This document shows, one piece after another, positions 1 to 12,427 of a stretch of DNA of 64,000 nucleotides. Made by a program: the position numbers and the translations under genes. The stretch's first letter is position 1, and each line of letters begins with the position of its first letter. Location of the stretch: contig CM070904.1 of NCBI GenBank assembly GCA_036417435.1, forward strand, positions 42,380,408 to 42,444,407, written 5' to 3'. The stretch is from Inia geoffrensis (taxonomy: Eukaryota > Chordata > Mammalia > Artiodactyla > Iniidae). The notes beneath the pieces were generated by a model, which did not search any database, was not told the DNA's origin, and was given only the letters and a program-made list of their open reading frames with translations.

Positions 1-118
1 GTAGTTGTGGTGCACGGGCTTAGTTGCTCCTCGGCATGTGGCATCTTCCCAGGGCTCAAACCCATGTCCCCTGCACTGGCAGGTGGATTCCTAACCACGG
101 CGCCTCCAAGCAAGTCCC
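1..118 (-). mobile_element. CHR-type tRNA-Glu SINE, cut by window start
   Basis: Reverse-oriented core 'GGCTTAGTTGCTCCTCGG' through 'CAGGTGGATTCCTAACCAC' ending at the degraded head near 118. The 3' part of the element lies left of the window. Confidence 0.85.
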
Positions 119-235
119 TGAGCTGCATTTTTTAAAGTCCTTTTCCAAAATCTTCTTTGAAAGTCAAACTCTTTTTTTCTTTAACAGCTTAAATTAAAAG
201 GAGGTGACACGTTTCCCAAGTAGGTTTGGTTAGAT

Positions 236-501
236 CAATGGTTCTCAACCTGGGTTTTTGTTTGTTTGTTTATTTTTTGGTTTTGTTTTTTGTTTTTTTT
301 TGCTCCACCCTTTCTCCTAGGGAAATTTGTCAATGTTTAGAAATGTTTTTTGATTGTCAAAAATGAGGAGGAAGGTGTTACTGGCATCTAGCAGCTAGAG
401 GCAGGGATTCCACTAAACATTTTACAATGTACAGAGCAGGCGCCTACAACAAAGAATTATCCAGTCCCAAACGTCAATAGAACCATGACTGAGAAATCCC
501 A
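236..501 (+). mobile_element. MER20-like hAT-Charlie DNA transposon
   Basis: Starts 'CAATGGTTCTCAACCTGGG' and ends 'CTGAGAAATCCCA', matching terminal inverted repeats of hAT-Charlie elements. The middle includes 'CTACTAAACATTTTACAATG'-like sequence typical of MER20 and 'ACAACAAAGAATTATCC'. Flanked by an 8-bp duplication differing at one base (228-235 and 502-509), as expected for hAT. A poly-T/GTTT expansion lies near the 5' end. MER20 copies serve as enhancers in some mammalian tissues (established), but nothing here shows activity. Confidence 0.8.
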
Positions 502-596
502 TGTTAGATGAAGGCTGTGTGATGCTATTAAACTTCACTATAAATTCGAATTGAGAAACACCTTTTTGCTAACTTTTAAAATTACGTTTGTTTCAC

Positions 597-847
597 GGAC
601 TTCCTTCGTGGTCCAGTGGCTAAGACTCCGCGCTCCCAATGCAAGGGGCATGTGTTTGATCCCTGGCCAGGGAACTAGATCCCACATGCCGCAACTAAGA
701 GTCCACATGATGCAACTAAAGATTCCACATGGATCAACTAAAGGTCCCACATGCCACAGTGAAGATCTCGCACACGGCAACGAAGATACCTCATGCCTCA
801 AAGACCCAACACAGCCAAATAAATAAATATTAAAAAATAAAATAAAA
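597..847 (+). mobile_element. CHR-type SINE, full length
   Basis: Head 'GGACTTCCTTCGTGGTCCAG', B-box-like 'GTTTGATCCCTGGCC', repeated 'AACTAAAG' body and an (AAATA)n tail. Diverged, so an older subfamily with 'CGCTCCCAATGC' in the head. Confidence 0.85.
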
Positions 848-1148
848 TTACACCTGTTTCAAGAAAAGATAGTCTTATTCAGTTTTTAAATAATAACTTC
901 TTACATTTTATAATTTACAAAATCCTTTCATTAATCTCATTTGCTCTTCATAGCTCTGATGAAGAAGTCATCTTTTCCCCTGTTTTACTACCAAGGGCAC
1001 TGTTGTGCAGGAAGAGGCTGAGGGATTCAAGCAAGATCACAAAGACTCAAATTCTGGGTGGATAATCTAGTGCCCTTTTTGCTATCCTATAGCTGTGACA
1101 CTCTTGTTAAGAACACTATATAAAACAGGATTTAAAAAATTTAAAAGC

Positions 1149-1355
1149 CGGGCTTCCCTGGTGGTGCAGTGGTTGAGAGTCTGCCTGCCGATGCGGGGGA
1201 AACAGGTTCGTGCCCCGGTACGGGGAGATCCCACATACCGCGGAGTGGCTGGGCCCATGAGCCATGGCCGCTGAGCCTGAGCATCCGGAGCCTGTGCTCC
1301 GCAACGTGAGAGGCCACAACAGTGAGAGGCCCACGTACCACACGCACAAAAAAAA
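1149..1355 (+). mobile_element. CHR-type SINE, cetacean-style body
   Basis: Runs from 'GGGCTTCCCTGGTGGTGCAG' to 'GAGAGGCCCACGTACCAC' and an A-rich tail. Imperfect target-site duplication: 'AAATTTAAAAGC' before and 'AAATTTTTAAAGC' after. Confidence 0.9.
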
Positions 1356-1573
1356 TTTTTAAAGCAAATTGTTGTGTATCTATGTGCACAGAAGACAGAA
1401 GACATATGTCATATGCTTTAAGGATGGAGAATGGGAGAAGGACTGGGCCTGGGTTGGATATTCTCAGAGGTGGGAAGGAAGTATGGAAGGTAAGGAGCTA
1501 AAAGAATGATGGCATTAGCCAAGCCACATGGAGGAGAACAGATAGACCCCTAAGTTTAAACAGGCGACTTCTT

Positions 1574-1673
1574 GGGACTTCCCTGGAGGTAAGACTCTGT
1601 GCTTCCACTTCAGGGTGCACGGGTTTGATCCCTGGCCAGGGAACAAAGATCTCACAAGGCACACAGCATTGCA
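1574..1673 (+). mobile_element. CHR-type SINE, short 3'-truncated
   Basis: Head 'GGGACTTCCCTGGAGGTAAG' and 'TTTGATCCCTGGCCAGGGAA', ending in a short degenerate A-rich tail. Only the tRNA-related half is present. Confidence 0.8.
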
Positions 1674-2941
1674 GAAAAGAAAATGACTACTTCTCTGTGA
1701 AAATCATTCCTTCCCCTATAAATAGGATAAGACCCTTATGAAAACATAAAATGGACAAATGTGCTGAGTCCAACCAGAAAAAAAGAAACCACACTCATTA
1801 CTTCCAACAGAGGATTTGATACATCCACTGTACAGCTGACGGAAAAACTGAGAAGAATTCAGGGATTAACAACCACAGGAAGCCATTACACTTTTAAACA
1901 GGCCTGAGGGAGGAGGCGGTATTGCCAGGGCTGATTTGGTGGTAGGCTTGTGCAGCAGGAGTTGGAGCCTGGGAGAAAACACAGTTGCTGCCGGGGAGGG
2001 TGCCTAAGGCAGAAAAAGAGGGGGAATACACTGGCTTCTCCGTTCCTCCCTCCCTCCAGGATCCCGACAGTGCCTCCTATGGGCCGAAGCCGGCAGGAAG
2101 CCAGCTGACACAGGAGCCTGGGAAACAGCCTGCAGGAGCTGGCTGAGATGTGGAGCAGAGAAGGGAAAGGGCAAGGGATGGCTGGGATGGCAAACGGGTT
2201 CAGAACCATAGCATGTCCTGCAGGCTTTGTGCCAAAATAAGGACACCACGACTAATTAGCGTAAGGCATCAGGTGAATATTCCAGGAGCTAAATCATGTT
2301 CTCCTTCAAGTCAAGGAAAACATATCTTGAATCTATCCTGGACCAAACAAATAAACAAGTAAAATAAAAATTAAACTCAGAAAAGGAACGTGACAAATGA
2401 AGCACAACAGTCTGTATAAATATCCAGACTTTTTATGGTTAAGTGATTACAACTGAGAAAAATAAAAAACAGAACAAAAGAAAACAGCTCTAACAGGTGT
2501 TCAGAAAGGAAGCTGGGCTTTGTCACACCTGTTTTGCACACAGTAGGCTTCACATTCAAAATAGAAGCAAATTCTAGCTGAGCTCTTGACATGAAAATAA
2601 AAACATTCATCACTTTTCCTCTCAAAATTGTAGACTATAGCAGAACACAATTTTTAAAAGGCTAGCCTAATTTTCTTTCTGGGGAAAAAAATATTAAGAA
2701 AAGACTACTAAAGAGGCAATAATATATCGCTGCAGGCTCTCTCTCTTAACTGGTTCACGCTATGCACTGAATATGCATAATTCAATTTTAAGAAGTATAT
2801 TGAAATTATAGAATCACTAGTATAAAATCCAGAAATCCTAGAAAGTAAAAGCCAAACTACTAATGGCTATTTCAGCTATTAAGAGTTAATATTTAGAAGA
2901 GATGTAATCTGGGGTAATTGCTGGGGACGTTTTGGTTTCTT

Positions 2942-3142
2942 TTTTTTTTTCTTTTTTTAATATTTATTTATTTATTTGGTTGCACCGGGTCTTAGTTGTG
3001 GCAGGCGGGGTCCTTAGTTGTGGCACACGGGCTCCTTAGTTGGGGCATGCATGTGGGATCTAGTTCCCTGACCAGGGATCAAACCCGTGCCCCCTGCATT
3101 GGGAGCACAGAGGCCTATCCACTGTGCCACTAGGGAAGTCCC
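2942..3142 (-). mobile_element. CHR-type SINE, reverse
   Basis: T-rich/(TATTT)n tail on the left, head 'CACTAGGGAAGTCCC' on the right. Perfect 10-bp target-site duplication 'TTGGTTTCTT' at 2932-2941 and 3143-3152. Confidence 0.9.
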
Positions 3143-6100
3143 TTGGTTTCTTATACATAAGCTCAATCTGCAAGAATGAGTAACCAGGAAAACTTCCAGA
3201 AAAGTGTAGCAGTGATGCCATATGTAACAGAGGCGTACATAGTGCTTCCTTCAGGGAAGCAGACACTCAAACCAGAGAGAAATGTGAGTAGTTACTTAAG
3301 GAGAAAAATGTAAAGTGTGGTTTCTGATAGCTATTCTGCTTCAGACACAAGTGGGCTTTGCTGGTCAGTCCTAGCAGACAGGGTAAGACTGAAGCATCCA
3401 AAATGCAGTACGGGTGGGTGGTAACTGTCTCATACAGCAGGGGGTGGCGGGTGGAGTGCCAGAGAGCTGGATCGAGCTGTAGATTTACAGAGGTCCAGTC
3501 TGAGAACATCGTCATATCTACAGGGTCAAGCGATCAAACACCATATTTGAAAGCTGCAGCCTCAGAGGGCGAAGGGGCTTCAAGACAATACCCAGGGCCC
3601 TCAGTGGTGGAAGGAGCGCTGTGAAAGGGAATCTAGGGGCTGGTGATGCTGTGAAATCCAGACCGGCCAGCCGGCATTGGGAATAAGGGGAATGTCACAT
3701 GTGAGCAGCATGGGTAAAAGGTGAGTGACCAAGGCAGGGATCAAACAGAGAAGCCCAGTTATTAAAAACTGGAGAAGAGAAAGATTTCAGTGATGATGAG
3801 GCTGGGGAGAGAAGCCTTGAGAAGAAGTCAGGTGTGGAAGGGCCCCTCTCTCCCAGAGCCATTTTTTTAATCCTTTTAAGGCTCAGGTTCTCACTATAGC
3901 CAAGTGCCCAGGGCCCATAAGCTTTTCCAGGTTTTATCAAATGGCTTGAGAGCTGGAAAAGAAACGGTTTGGGGCTCTAAAATACAAAGAAAACTGCAAA
4001 ATGAAATTATTAAATATTTCAAAAGGAAAATTAGATGAATCTCTTTCATTTTGCATAACAAAACATTGTATTTTTCATGTGAGACATGGCTGCATTTTTT
4101 TCCGTGTTTGACAGGATGTGGGATGAGGCCTCTAAGAGGCCTATATAATCCAGGGGTTATATGGCCCTTGAGTTGGCCCTTCTCCAGCCTGGCATAGTTC
4201 AGGCAGAGAAGGTCAAGGGTGCTAAAACTTCGGGAAGGTTGGACAGGCAGGGAGGGGAAGGCAAAAAAACCAAACCACCTAGGCTAGAAATGCGGGGGTG
4301 GGGAGGGGGGGAGGAAGGCTTGGGGGGAGGGTGTTTGGCACCATTGCAGAGGTTGGGCTTGACAGGCTGCTGGGAGGTGAAGGCGCAGTGCCCCTGGAGA
4401 TGGCGTGGTCTGGTTTCTAATTTTGGAAATAGCCATACCAGGATTTCCAATTTGGCAGCCAGGCTGGCAGCGAAGGGCTCTGAATAGCAGAGAGAACCAT
4501 CTGGAGGCAGGTGGCCATTCAGTGTTGTGTAGGGGTATGGATGCAGATTTGGCAACAGCTAGACAGCAGGGCTTAGTTTCTAAAGCAGGGAGATGGCAGA
4601 AGGGGAGGGAAGAGAGTGGGAGAACTCAGTCCTCCTGAGGCTGCAGAGCAGGGGAAAAGCAGAAAGTCAGGGAACACTGAGGCACGGAGGTTCCAAGGCT
4701 CCCGGGCTCACCTAGCGTCTGATTGGCCACAGGACAGTACCAGGAACACCGCTGCAGCTCACCCAATGAGCCCTGTAGGGCTTCTAGATTGCTGGTCTGG
4801 GAGCAGGGGCCAATTCTACATGCTTCCCCTTGGAGGAGGAGTGCCTAGTCTGAGGGAAACAGAAGCCCTTCCGAGATTCCGCTGGAGGCAGGGCCCCTTA
4901 ATATGTCCAGAGAAAACGCCATGCAGCTGCCATTTCTTGAGTCAGGGTCAGAAGGAAGTGGAGTGAAGCGACCCCAATTTTCAGGGAGAAGAAGGCCAGA
5001 GAGGCAGGGACACGTGGGCGTTGCAGGGACAGATGTTTAAACAAACTCCTCTAGCCAGAAATTGCCCTGATAGGCATTAGGGTGTGTCTCTCTGGGAGGG
5101 GACTGAAGACCCTGATCCGGAGGCATTGTGATGACTAACCAGAGGTAAAAGAGGAGACAGAGCTGCTGTACCTCTAGAGCCATTTGGGGCTGCTGCAGAG
5201 TCTGGTGACCCTGGCTGGAGAGCACAGTGGAGAGCTCCAGCCTTCCCCTGCGACTGTCTCCAGGGTCCAGAATCAACCGCAACTTTTTGGGTAACCTGAG
5301 AAGCAGAGAAGGGGCAAGGCCAGTGCACCAGCAGAGGGGAGAGAACTTAGCTGGCCAAGCTGAAGAAGGGAGAGGTTGTCAGGGACTGCTAGATCATGGC
5401 AGCAGCGACCGCCTGGATCCTGGCACAGTAAAAATATTTCCAGCAACCGTAAGTGACCTTGGATGAGAGTTCTCAGGGCACATCTGGAAAGATGCTGTAG
5501 GGGCTTTGGGTAATCTTGTAGAAGAGAACATTTGGGATGTTTTTCTCCTATTACACTGTGAATAGAGGACTTGCAAGTTGGGTGACCAAGCTTTTTCCAA
5601 GACGATACATTGTGTAGGTAGAGGTATCACTATTTCTCATTAACTGGGCACTATTGATCCAGAATCTAGGATTGCTGATGGTTTAAGGGCCTCAAAGTGT
5701 TTCAGACTTGGTTAAATTTAGTATTTACATGTAATTAATGTAACAGTATGCCAACTAGTGAACTGCTGCAACTCAACCCTTACTCTTCACGTGGTGATAG
5801 AAGAACAACAAAAGTCCTCCCTCCTATAGCAGACCTAGCAGATTATGCAAAGGACCAAACCATTAAATATATGAATGTGTTTGAAACAAGGGAGCAACTC
5901 GAAATATTTGACATAATGTGGCTGAGGACATGAAAATAAGGGTTAAGACTTAAAAGACATAAGATCCTGTTCTCAGAGTTCTGAGCAGGTCCTGTTCTCA
6001 GTTTTCTGAGAATGGTTTTTGAGTGATAAGTACATGAAGTCTACTGGCCCTTTTTTTTTTTTTTTGCTACAGGCATCACTACACAAGAGTTGTAGGTATA

Positions 6101-7213
6101 ATGCTAGTGTTCTGAAGTTTTTAGATCCTTAAAAAGCGAATATTATATAATGCAAAAGTACTACAAAAGCAGGAATTCATATGCAAGATGAAAAGCCAGA
6201 GACAGAAGAAATGGAGACAAGGGAACAGAAAATGAAATTACATGTAATTTACAGGTAATTTACAGGTTGTTCAACAAGCGTTTTAGTGTTTTCCTCCAAA
6301 TAAAAGGCCTAATATTTATAACAATGAAAAATTAACAAATGAGTTGTTCTTTTCTTTCCACCTAAATTCCAAAAACTAAATGTTAAGTGTCTGATCACAA
6401 GTGTTAGCTTGTGGGAAGTAAGACCTGAGTTTGGTTCCCTTGAAGAAAATTTAAGACAGGAAGGGATAATGGTTAGAAAAATATGGGGAAGCCAGCTCAC
6501 TATGAGAGAAGAGCTTGGTAGGGGTATGAGCAAAATGTTCAGGGAAGCTCAGAGAGCACACCACTTAGGATTCATGAAGAATACAATGTTTGCTAACAAG
6601 CACATTATTACCTTTTTTTGCTCTCTAAACAAGATGGATTTGTTCATTGTTTGCCACTGTATGTTTTAGGTTTTCACAGTTAGAACTGGAAAATAATACA
6701 AAACAGGGTAGTGGCATGCAAGGCAGTGGCAAGTCCCTTGTGCCATGAAATGGAAGGAGCTGTGATGTTTAATTTAGAAAAGAGGAGTAAGGTGGTGCAG
6801 TCACTAAAATATCAAAGTGGAGTGCTTGGATAGCTCCTCAGACAGAGCCTCATAGGGCTGAGTCAAGAAGATTTAAAATCTGGTCCTCATCTGCATGCAT
6901 TAAGGTCAGAGAATAAATGGCTCTTCTGATCTTTACTAGCTGTTAACCTATTATCTACAACAAGTAGAACTTCCAAGTCAGCCACATCCATTGAGGAATC
7001 TGAATGGTTTCCTATAGAAAACTGAAAATGAGCGCCAAAATGAGTATCATAAAGTTTCTTGGCATCTAAGGAGTTGGATGGTCATAATGGCTAATGCCTT
7101 AGCAATGCAAATATGAGTGGAAGCACACTATGCTCTACATCAGTGATAAAGCTGTTACTTACTTCTCTATTTATAAAAGTCACTTATGGCTGTAATAAAC
7201 TAAAACCTATTTT

Positions 7214-7334
7214 TTCTTTTTCTTTCTTTTTTTTTTTTTTGGCCACATGGCACGCGGGATCTTAGTTCCCCTGACCAGGGATCAAACACGCGCCCCCTGC
7301 AGTGTCCTAATCACTGGACTGCCAGGGAATTCCC
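7214..7334 (-). mobile_element. CHR-type SINE, reverse, short
   Basis: Poly-T tail followed by the tRNA-derived half only. Flanked by a perfect 16-bp target-site duplication 'AACTAAAACCTATTTT' at 7198-7213 and 7335-7350, so this is a complete, comparatively young insertion. Confidence 0.92.
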
Positions 7335-8999
7335 AACTAAAACCTATTTTAATAATCTAGTTTTCTAACAGGTATCCAGCAAGTAGGAAATCAAATCAAG
7401 AAAGGGAGTTCTTTAGGGATTGATAATATAGCACCTAGCTTTAATACAGGTTTATTGACCATAGAGCCATCTTTTACTTTGCCAAGCGATCACATTTTTG
7501 TTAGCATTATTTACAAGCCATATTTACTCTTACTATTTACTATTATTTTATCAGTGGATAAAGTCACCAAATACTTCAAGAAAAGAATGATATATCCTAA
7601 TACTGCAAAGAGATCAAGCCTAGGGGAAGACTCTGATAATCCCTTGACGAGCAGTCTGACATCCTTGTGGTGGAAGTTTATTGAATTAATCCCCAACTAG
7701 AACTCAGTCGAGTATCAGGAGTCACCAAGTACCACTCATTTCTTAACTCCCACCTGGAAATCTACTTGAAGGATTTATTGCAGTTTGATTCCTTGAGCCT
7801 ATTACATTCATTAGTGCCTAATAATGGTTGATTAGCAAAAGAAAGGGCATGAGTGCTAAGGGGCTGACATAGCTAAAAGGCCTGGGCAAAAATTACATGT
7901 AATTTTCACCCTTTCTGTCACATATCATAAAGTTAACACAGACCCACAATGAGTACAGCAACTAATATTAACTGGTTTTTGTTCATGTTTGGAGAAAGAG
8001 AAATTCTGCACTAGTAATTTCCTCTCACCACAGGCCCCAACATATCAATGCTCACTTCCACTTGTTTTTTTAATTCTTGGCCTAAGGCAACTTTGATTAT
8101 GCAGATCCTATCTCCTTCCTGAAAATCTGGGTGGAGCTGCTTGTATTCCACGCACGTTTTTCTGTGTTAAAACACGTGAATAAGATTGCCAAAGTAGTAT
8201 CGTGGTCACCTTTCTCATCTCTTAAGACATCTGCTTAGACATAGCCCTATTTACCACCAACGTCCAGTCTCGGAAGCCTGCTCTTCTGTGCTTCACAAGC
8301 ATCCTCAGCAGCCCCTCGGCAGACCCCTCCCCTCCTAAGCCTGAGATTTCTGGTTCATCTCCAACCGAAAACCGCTCCACCGTGGCACTTCATTTTGTCT
8401 ACCACACTGCTGTCTTTATCTTTATCCCCCTTTGGAGACTGTATACTGCTGTTTTGTTTGGGCAGTTCATATGGCTCTTGGCTCGCAACAGGAGCTCGGT
8501 ACAAGTTGTACCTTGGCTTTCTAGCCTGGTACAGCCCTAAAGAAACCGTGCACAGAAACGGCAGTCGCCTCTCACCCGACGTGATCAATCAGACCAGTTA
8601 GGAGGAGCTATTCAGTGGGCTTTTTAGTTAAGGAAAGTTTGACGCTGGGCCGAGGAGGCGGGGTCGGTGGGGTGTCCTCACCAGGCGATGTTCGGCCCGG
8701 GATGCGGAGCCCGCCGGGCTGGTAGCCCAGGGCCTGGCGCAAACGGCGGCGGCTACATTCAACCCCCAGCCGCTGATCCGGCCCGGCCCGGAAGTGCCCG
8801 GCGCCGGAGGGAGTGAGGGAGGGAGGAAGAGCCTTGCGAGCAGACGCCGCCGCGCGCACGCGCCCTCGCGGGCTGGGGGCTGGAGTCGCAACTCGGAAGC
8901 CGGATCCCAGACGGGCCCGGGGCTGGGGGGGGTGGGGGGGTGGGGAACCTGCGCGGGGGCGGGAGCGGCGGAGACGGCCGCCCCTGGCGGCGGGTTTGT

Positions 9000-9171
9000 T
9001 TATCCCGGAGAAGAAGTTTAGGAGCGGGAGATAGGGAAGGAGGGCGGGCCGGGGAGGAGGGATGCGGTTCGGCGGAGGCGGCCGCCACAGGGACCCGCCG
9101 CCATCACCTCAGTCGCCTCAGCCGGAGAGGAGCCGCCGCCGGGGCTGCCTGGCGCAGCCCCGCACGTCCGG
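9000..9171 (+). other. SPOPL: SPOPL exon 1 (non-coding, 5' end approximate)
   Basis: The 3' boundary is a donor 'CGG|GTAGGT' at 9171/9172 in the CpG island. No coding sequence related to SPOPL occurs here, so the exon is 5' UTR and splices to the acceptor at 49616/49617. The 5' boundary is a guess, because TATA-less CpG promoters have no sharp start signal. If transcription begins upstream of 9062, the exon carries an upstream ATG in an open frame that continues into exon 2. Confidence 0.7.
9062..9171 (+). other. Possible upstream ORF, first part (continues at 49617-49668)
   Basis: ATG at 9062 (G at -3, C at +4, moderate context) opens 36 codons plus 2 nt to the exon 1 donor at 9171. Joined to exon 2 it reads one junction codon and 17 more codons, then TAA at 49666-49668, giving 54 codons in all. 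The stop lies 7 nt before the SPOPL ATG at 49676. The peptide is rich in R, G, P and S, as expected from GC-rich UTR, so I infer translational control rather than a functional peptide. It exists only if the mRNA starts upstream of 9062. Confidence 0.4.
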
Positions 9172-10244
9172 GTAGGTGCCCCTCCCCCTCTGGGGTCCCG
9201 GCCGCAGCCTTGGCCGCTGGCTGCCCCCTCTTTCCCGGGACTCACCTGCACTGAAACCCAGCGACCTCCTCTTCTCCCATTTCGGCGCCCCCGTCGCTCT
9301 CGGTCCGGGACCCCCGCTCCTGAGGCGTGCCTTCCGCCCCCGCCCTTCAGCCCCACCTCCGCCCCCCGGACCTCCCTAACCTCGCGCTTCTCTACTTCCC
9401 CTGGGAATTACCCCTCCCCCATTGATCTCCCAGCTTCCGTCTACCAGGATCCCCCCGACTTTCCTCCACAAGCCTTGCGCCTTTTTTCTTTTCCATTCTA
9501 CCCCTTTGTACCTGTAGACCTCCTCGCCCGCACCTTGATGCCTTGTCCCTTGGCAGTACCTTGGCAGTACTGCCCAAAGCGAGAAACTGCACGCCACCCC
9601 CGCGTTCACGTCCATCCCTCCTTATCCCAAACGTATACGCCTGAAGCAGTCCCCGCTAGCCCATTTTAGGGTGAATTCTCAGCTCTCCAGCTAGGCCACT
9701 CGGTGCCTCCACCCCAGTGGTCATGCCCTCAACCTGCCTACCTCCAGGCACACATTGCCCTCTCATCCGTTCTCTCTCCCCAGGTACATCAAGCTCACTC
9801 TGCAGTTCAGGGTCCAAGTCCTGACTTACCCCTTTCTGCTCCCTCCTGCTGCCCTTTCCCCTTACAGTTCTTCTTGAATTGATGCATTTGTGTACTGAAT
9901 CACAGAAATGGGAGGAGATGGGTGGGATTTCCTCTCTCAAAGCAGTAGATCCAGTAGAAATAGGATTCACCTTCTGCTTAGCCCAACTTTTGGCATCTTT
10001 CTCTGTGAATAGTGCCATTCAGCCATACTTTTGAGGCTTCTGACGATTTGTCTGTATTTGAATACTCCTGGGCCTAGATTGTTTTATTGTAGTACTCATC
10101 TTCCCAGTTTTTCCATATAGCTGAACCTCCTGTTTCTTAGACTGGAAACTTAAGTAATAAAAGGTTCATACCTTGGAAAATTACATTTCTCCTGCCATAA
10201 TGGGAAAGGTGGAATATTTCAAATTATCATTCTCTTATTCTGGA

Positions 10245-10488
10245 GAGAAATGGTGCCTGGTGGTTAAGAGCTCAGACTCTGTAGCTGGACTGCCAGGATC
10301 TAAATCCCTGCCTTTCTGTCTACCAGGTCTGGCCTTGGGCAAGTTATTTCATCTCCCTGTGCCTCAGTATTTTACAGCTGTAGAATGGGGTTAGTGATGT
10401 ACTTCATAAGATGGTGGTGATAATTGCATAACTTAATGCAGGTAAAATACAACAGTGCCTGGTAAGAGTTCAATAAATGTTCTTTATC
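10245..10488 (+). repeat. MIR SINE
   Basis: Shows the MIR core order: 'GGTGGTTAAGAGCTCAGACTC', 'TTGGGCAAGTTATTTCATC', 'CCTCAGT', and the terminal 'AACAGTGCCTGGTAAGAG' with 'CAATAAATGTT'. Confidence 0.85.
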
Positions 10489-11577
10489 ATCATCTCTTAG
10501 CTTGGTTTGCTATTGATAGGATAATTTTGAGAGAGGAAGGGGGGAATGGAAAACTGTCTTTTTGCTCTTTTTTATTTACACCTTTTTTGAGGTAGCTATG
10601 ATTCATATTTTGTTACTCTATAAATTAGTTCATTCTGGTGTGAAAAGTACAGTTTTAGCTCCCTATTTTCAGGTAAGTTACCAGGCTACATGCACTCCCA
10701 TTTTCAGGTACCTGTTTGGAAATTTTAAATTTTTATCTTTGTTTTGGGAATAACTGAAGTTGAATTATGTAGCAGACTTATCATAGGGAAAAATGAGGAT
10801 TTTTGCCAATGAGAATTTTAGTACTACAATTAAATACTCAAACCTGGTTGGATACTTCACACCTACCTGTTCTTTATGTTGAATTGTTACTCAGGGTAGA
10901 GCTTTGGCTTCATTCCAAAGACTGGTGGCTTTTCTCTTACTAACATGTTATGTTTTATTCACATGACCATGCCTTGATGTGTCCAAAAGTTTACTCTTTA
11001 AAACCCTGACAATTTCTGTCATATTTGCTTACCTCTTGTGCATTATTATTTTCTTGATACATTTTTTAAACAACTCACAAAAAAAAATCCAAATAGGTAC
11101 TGTTAACTCAATGTTGTTATAAGTAGTAAAAGTTTGAAATCACAATTTGCTGTCCCAATTACACATTAAAATGTGTGCATATGGAACTATCAAAATAAAG
11201 TTGTTTGCCTGTGTATAGCTTAAAATCTTTTTTTGTGTGTCACCAATGGAATGTTCATTAAACTTTAGGTAACACTGCCTTTGCTTATGCTAGTCCCTGT
11301 CCTAGAATAACCTTTGCTCTTTCCTCTGCATATCCAAATTCTACTTATCTTTCACCTCTTACTATTTTCATAGTTCTTGCCAACATTGGTTTCTATTCCT
11401 TGGCTTTCCTACTGTCTGTATTCTGCATTTGGCTTTGAATAATGCAGACTGCCCCAGTTCAAGAAAAATGACTCCCATAGAATCATACTTTTAAAGTTTG
11501 TAGAAACTTTGAAGGGGTGGAATAGAATTGATAATTAGTATCTGCTCTGTTCTGAGCACTATTCCTTTGGTTTTGTA

Positions 11578-11938
11578 AATATTCATTCTTTCCAAAAATA
11601 TTTATTGAGCACCTACTTCATGCCAGGCATTGGGCATACACAAGAGCAGCCCTTCCCAACTGGGGTTCCAGTAAATATCAAGCCCTAATGTTCTAAAGTA
11701 TCTAAAGGTATGTAATAACTACTCTCCTGTGCACCTAAAATGGTCGTATGTCCCATCCTTGAGAGAACTGAGGAAATAGTTACTTAACTCAGTTTCTGTA
11801 GGGTTTAAGTCTTTCAGAAAAGCTCCACCAGAGAATAATAGCCCAGACTCTGCTTTTTTTGTAATTTATATCAGTGTGGCACTGGCAGACAATAAGCAAG
11901 TAAGAAGATAAAATTATCTTATAAGAGCACTGATAATG
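11578..11938 (-). repeat. L2 3'-end fragments, interrupted
   Basis: 'TATTTATTGAGCACCTACT' and 'TGCCAGGCATTGGG' mark the L2 3' end in reverse. The L2 text seems to resume at about 11885 ('GACAATAAGCAAGTAAGAAG'). The 11655-11880 block between is unassigned, perhaps a decayed DNA transposon. Confidence 0.55.
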
Positions 11939-11944
11939 TTAAAA

Positions 11945-12175
11945 ACAATGATAATCGCTAATACTTATAAAGCACTATGCCAGCCACTCTTTCAAATGAT
12001 TTATATATATTACCTTGTTTAACCTCTCAACAATCCATTGAAGAAGGCTTTATTATATCTCCATTTCACAAATGAGGAACCTGAGAATCAGATTACTTCC
12101 ACAAAATCACACAGCTAAGTAAGCAATGGAGCCAGACAATATGGTTGTAGAGACTGCTACCCTTTGTTGCCTCTC
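11945..12175 (-). repeat. MIR SINE, reverse
   Basis: 'AGCACTATGCCAGCCACTCT', 'CATTTCACAAATGAGGAACC' and 'AAATCACACAGCTAAGTAAG' in the order expected for MIR on the minus strand. Confidence 0.8.
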
Positions 12176-12427
12176 AGAACTTCCAACCTTCCAATTTTTG
12201 TTGGTTACTTTAGACAAGATTCTTCACCTTTCTGAAAAATCTTTTTTTTTTTAAATCTCAACAGTGAGATTTCCCTGTCTTTTAGTTTGTTTAGGGGAGT
12301 AAAGAAGATTTAACTTTGTAAAGCACCTGGTATACAGATGTATCCCAAATCTTATATATGGCTAGATATCGCAGGCATTTGCATTTCTGTGGTCCTGGTC
12401 ACCATTTTGTTTCTTGACTTAGATTTA

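Larger units (their letters stand above)
1..8600. other. Intergenic DNA upstream of SPOPL
   Basis: Contains the SINEs and the MER20-like element listed separately. Between about 1680-2930, 3155-7195 and 7355-8600 I recognise no gene, RNA or repeat family. The open frames there (up to 120 codons) lack family motifs and occur on both strands. 4250-5470 is purine-rich and moderately GC-rich, but has no exon-like structure that I can support. Confidence 0.6.
8640..9380 (+). promoter_or_regulatory. SPOPL: CpG-island promoter of SPOPL
   Basis: Base composition changes abruptly from AT-rich flanks to very GC- and CpG-rich sequence here, ending near 9400. It contains a consensus ETS/GABP-type site 'CCGGAAGTG' at 8788-8796, GC boxes such as 'GGGGGCGGGAGC' near 8954-8965, and no TATA box close to exon 1, which suits a housekeeping promoter with dispersed start sites. 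The exon 1 donor lies inside it. The transcription start cannot be fixed from sequence. The ETS site and GC boxes are seen directly; promoter function is inferred from composition and from the position upstream of SPOPL exon 1. Confidence 0.9.

Noticed and set aside
4199..4555. 118-codon open frame on the - strand in the upstream region, with a competing frame on the + strand
   Set aside because: Proline-rich, low complexity, no recognisable domain, no splice or promoter context.
8759..9088. Several 70-110 codon open frames on both strands in the CpG island
   Set aside because: Long frames are expected in GC-rich sequence because stops are rare; peptides are Pro/Arg/Ala-rich without family motifs. 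Only the frame from 9062 was kept, as a possible upstream ORF, because of its position.
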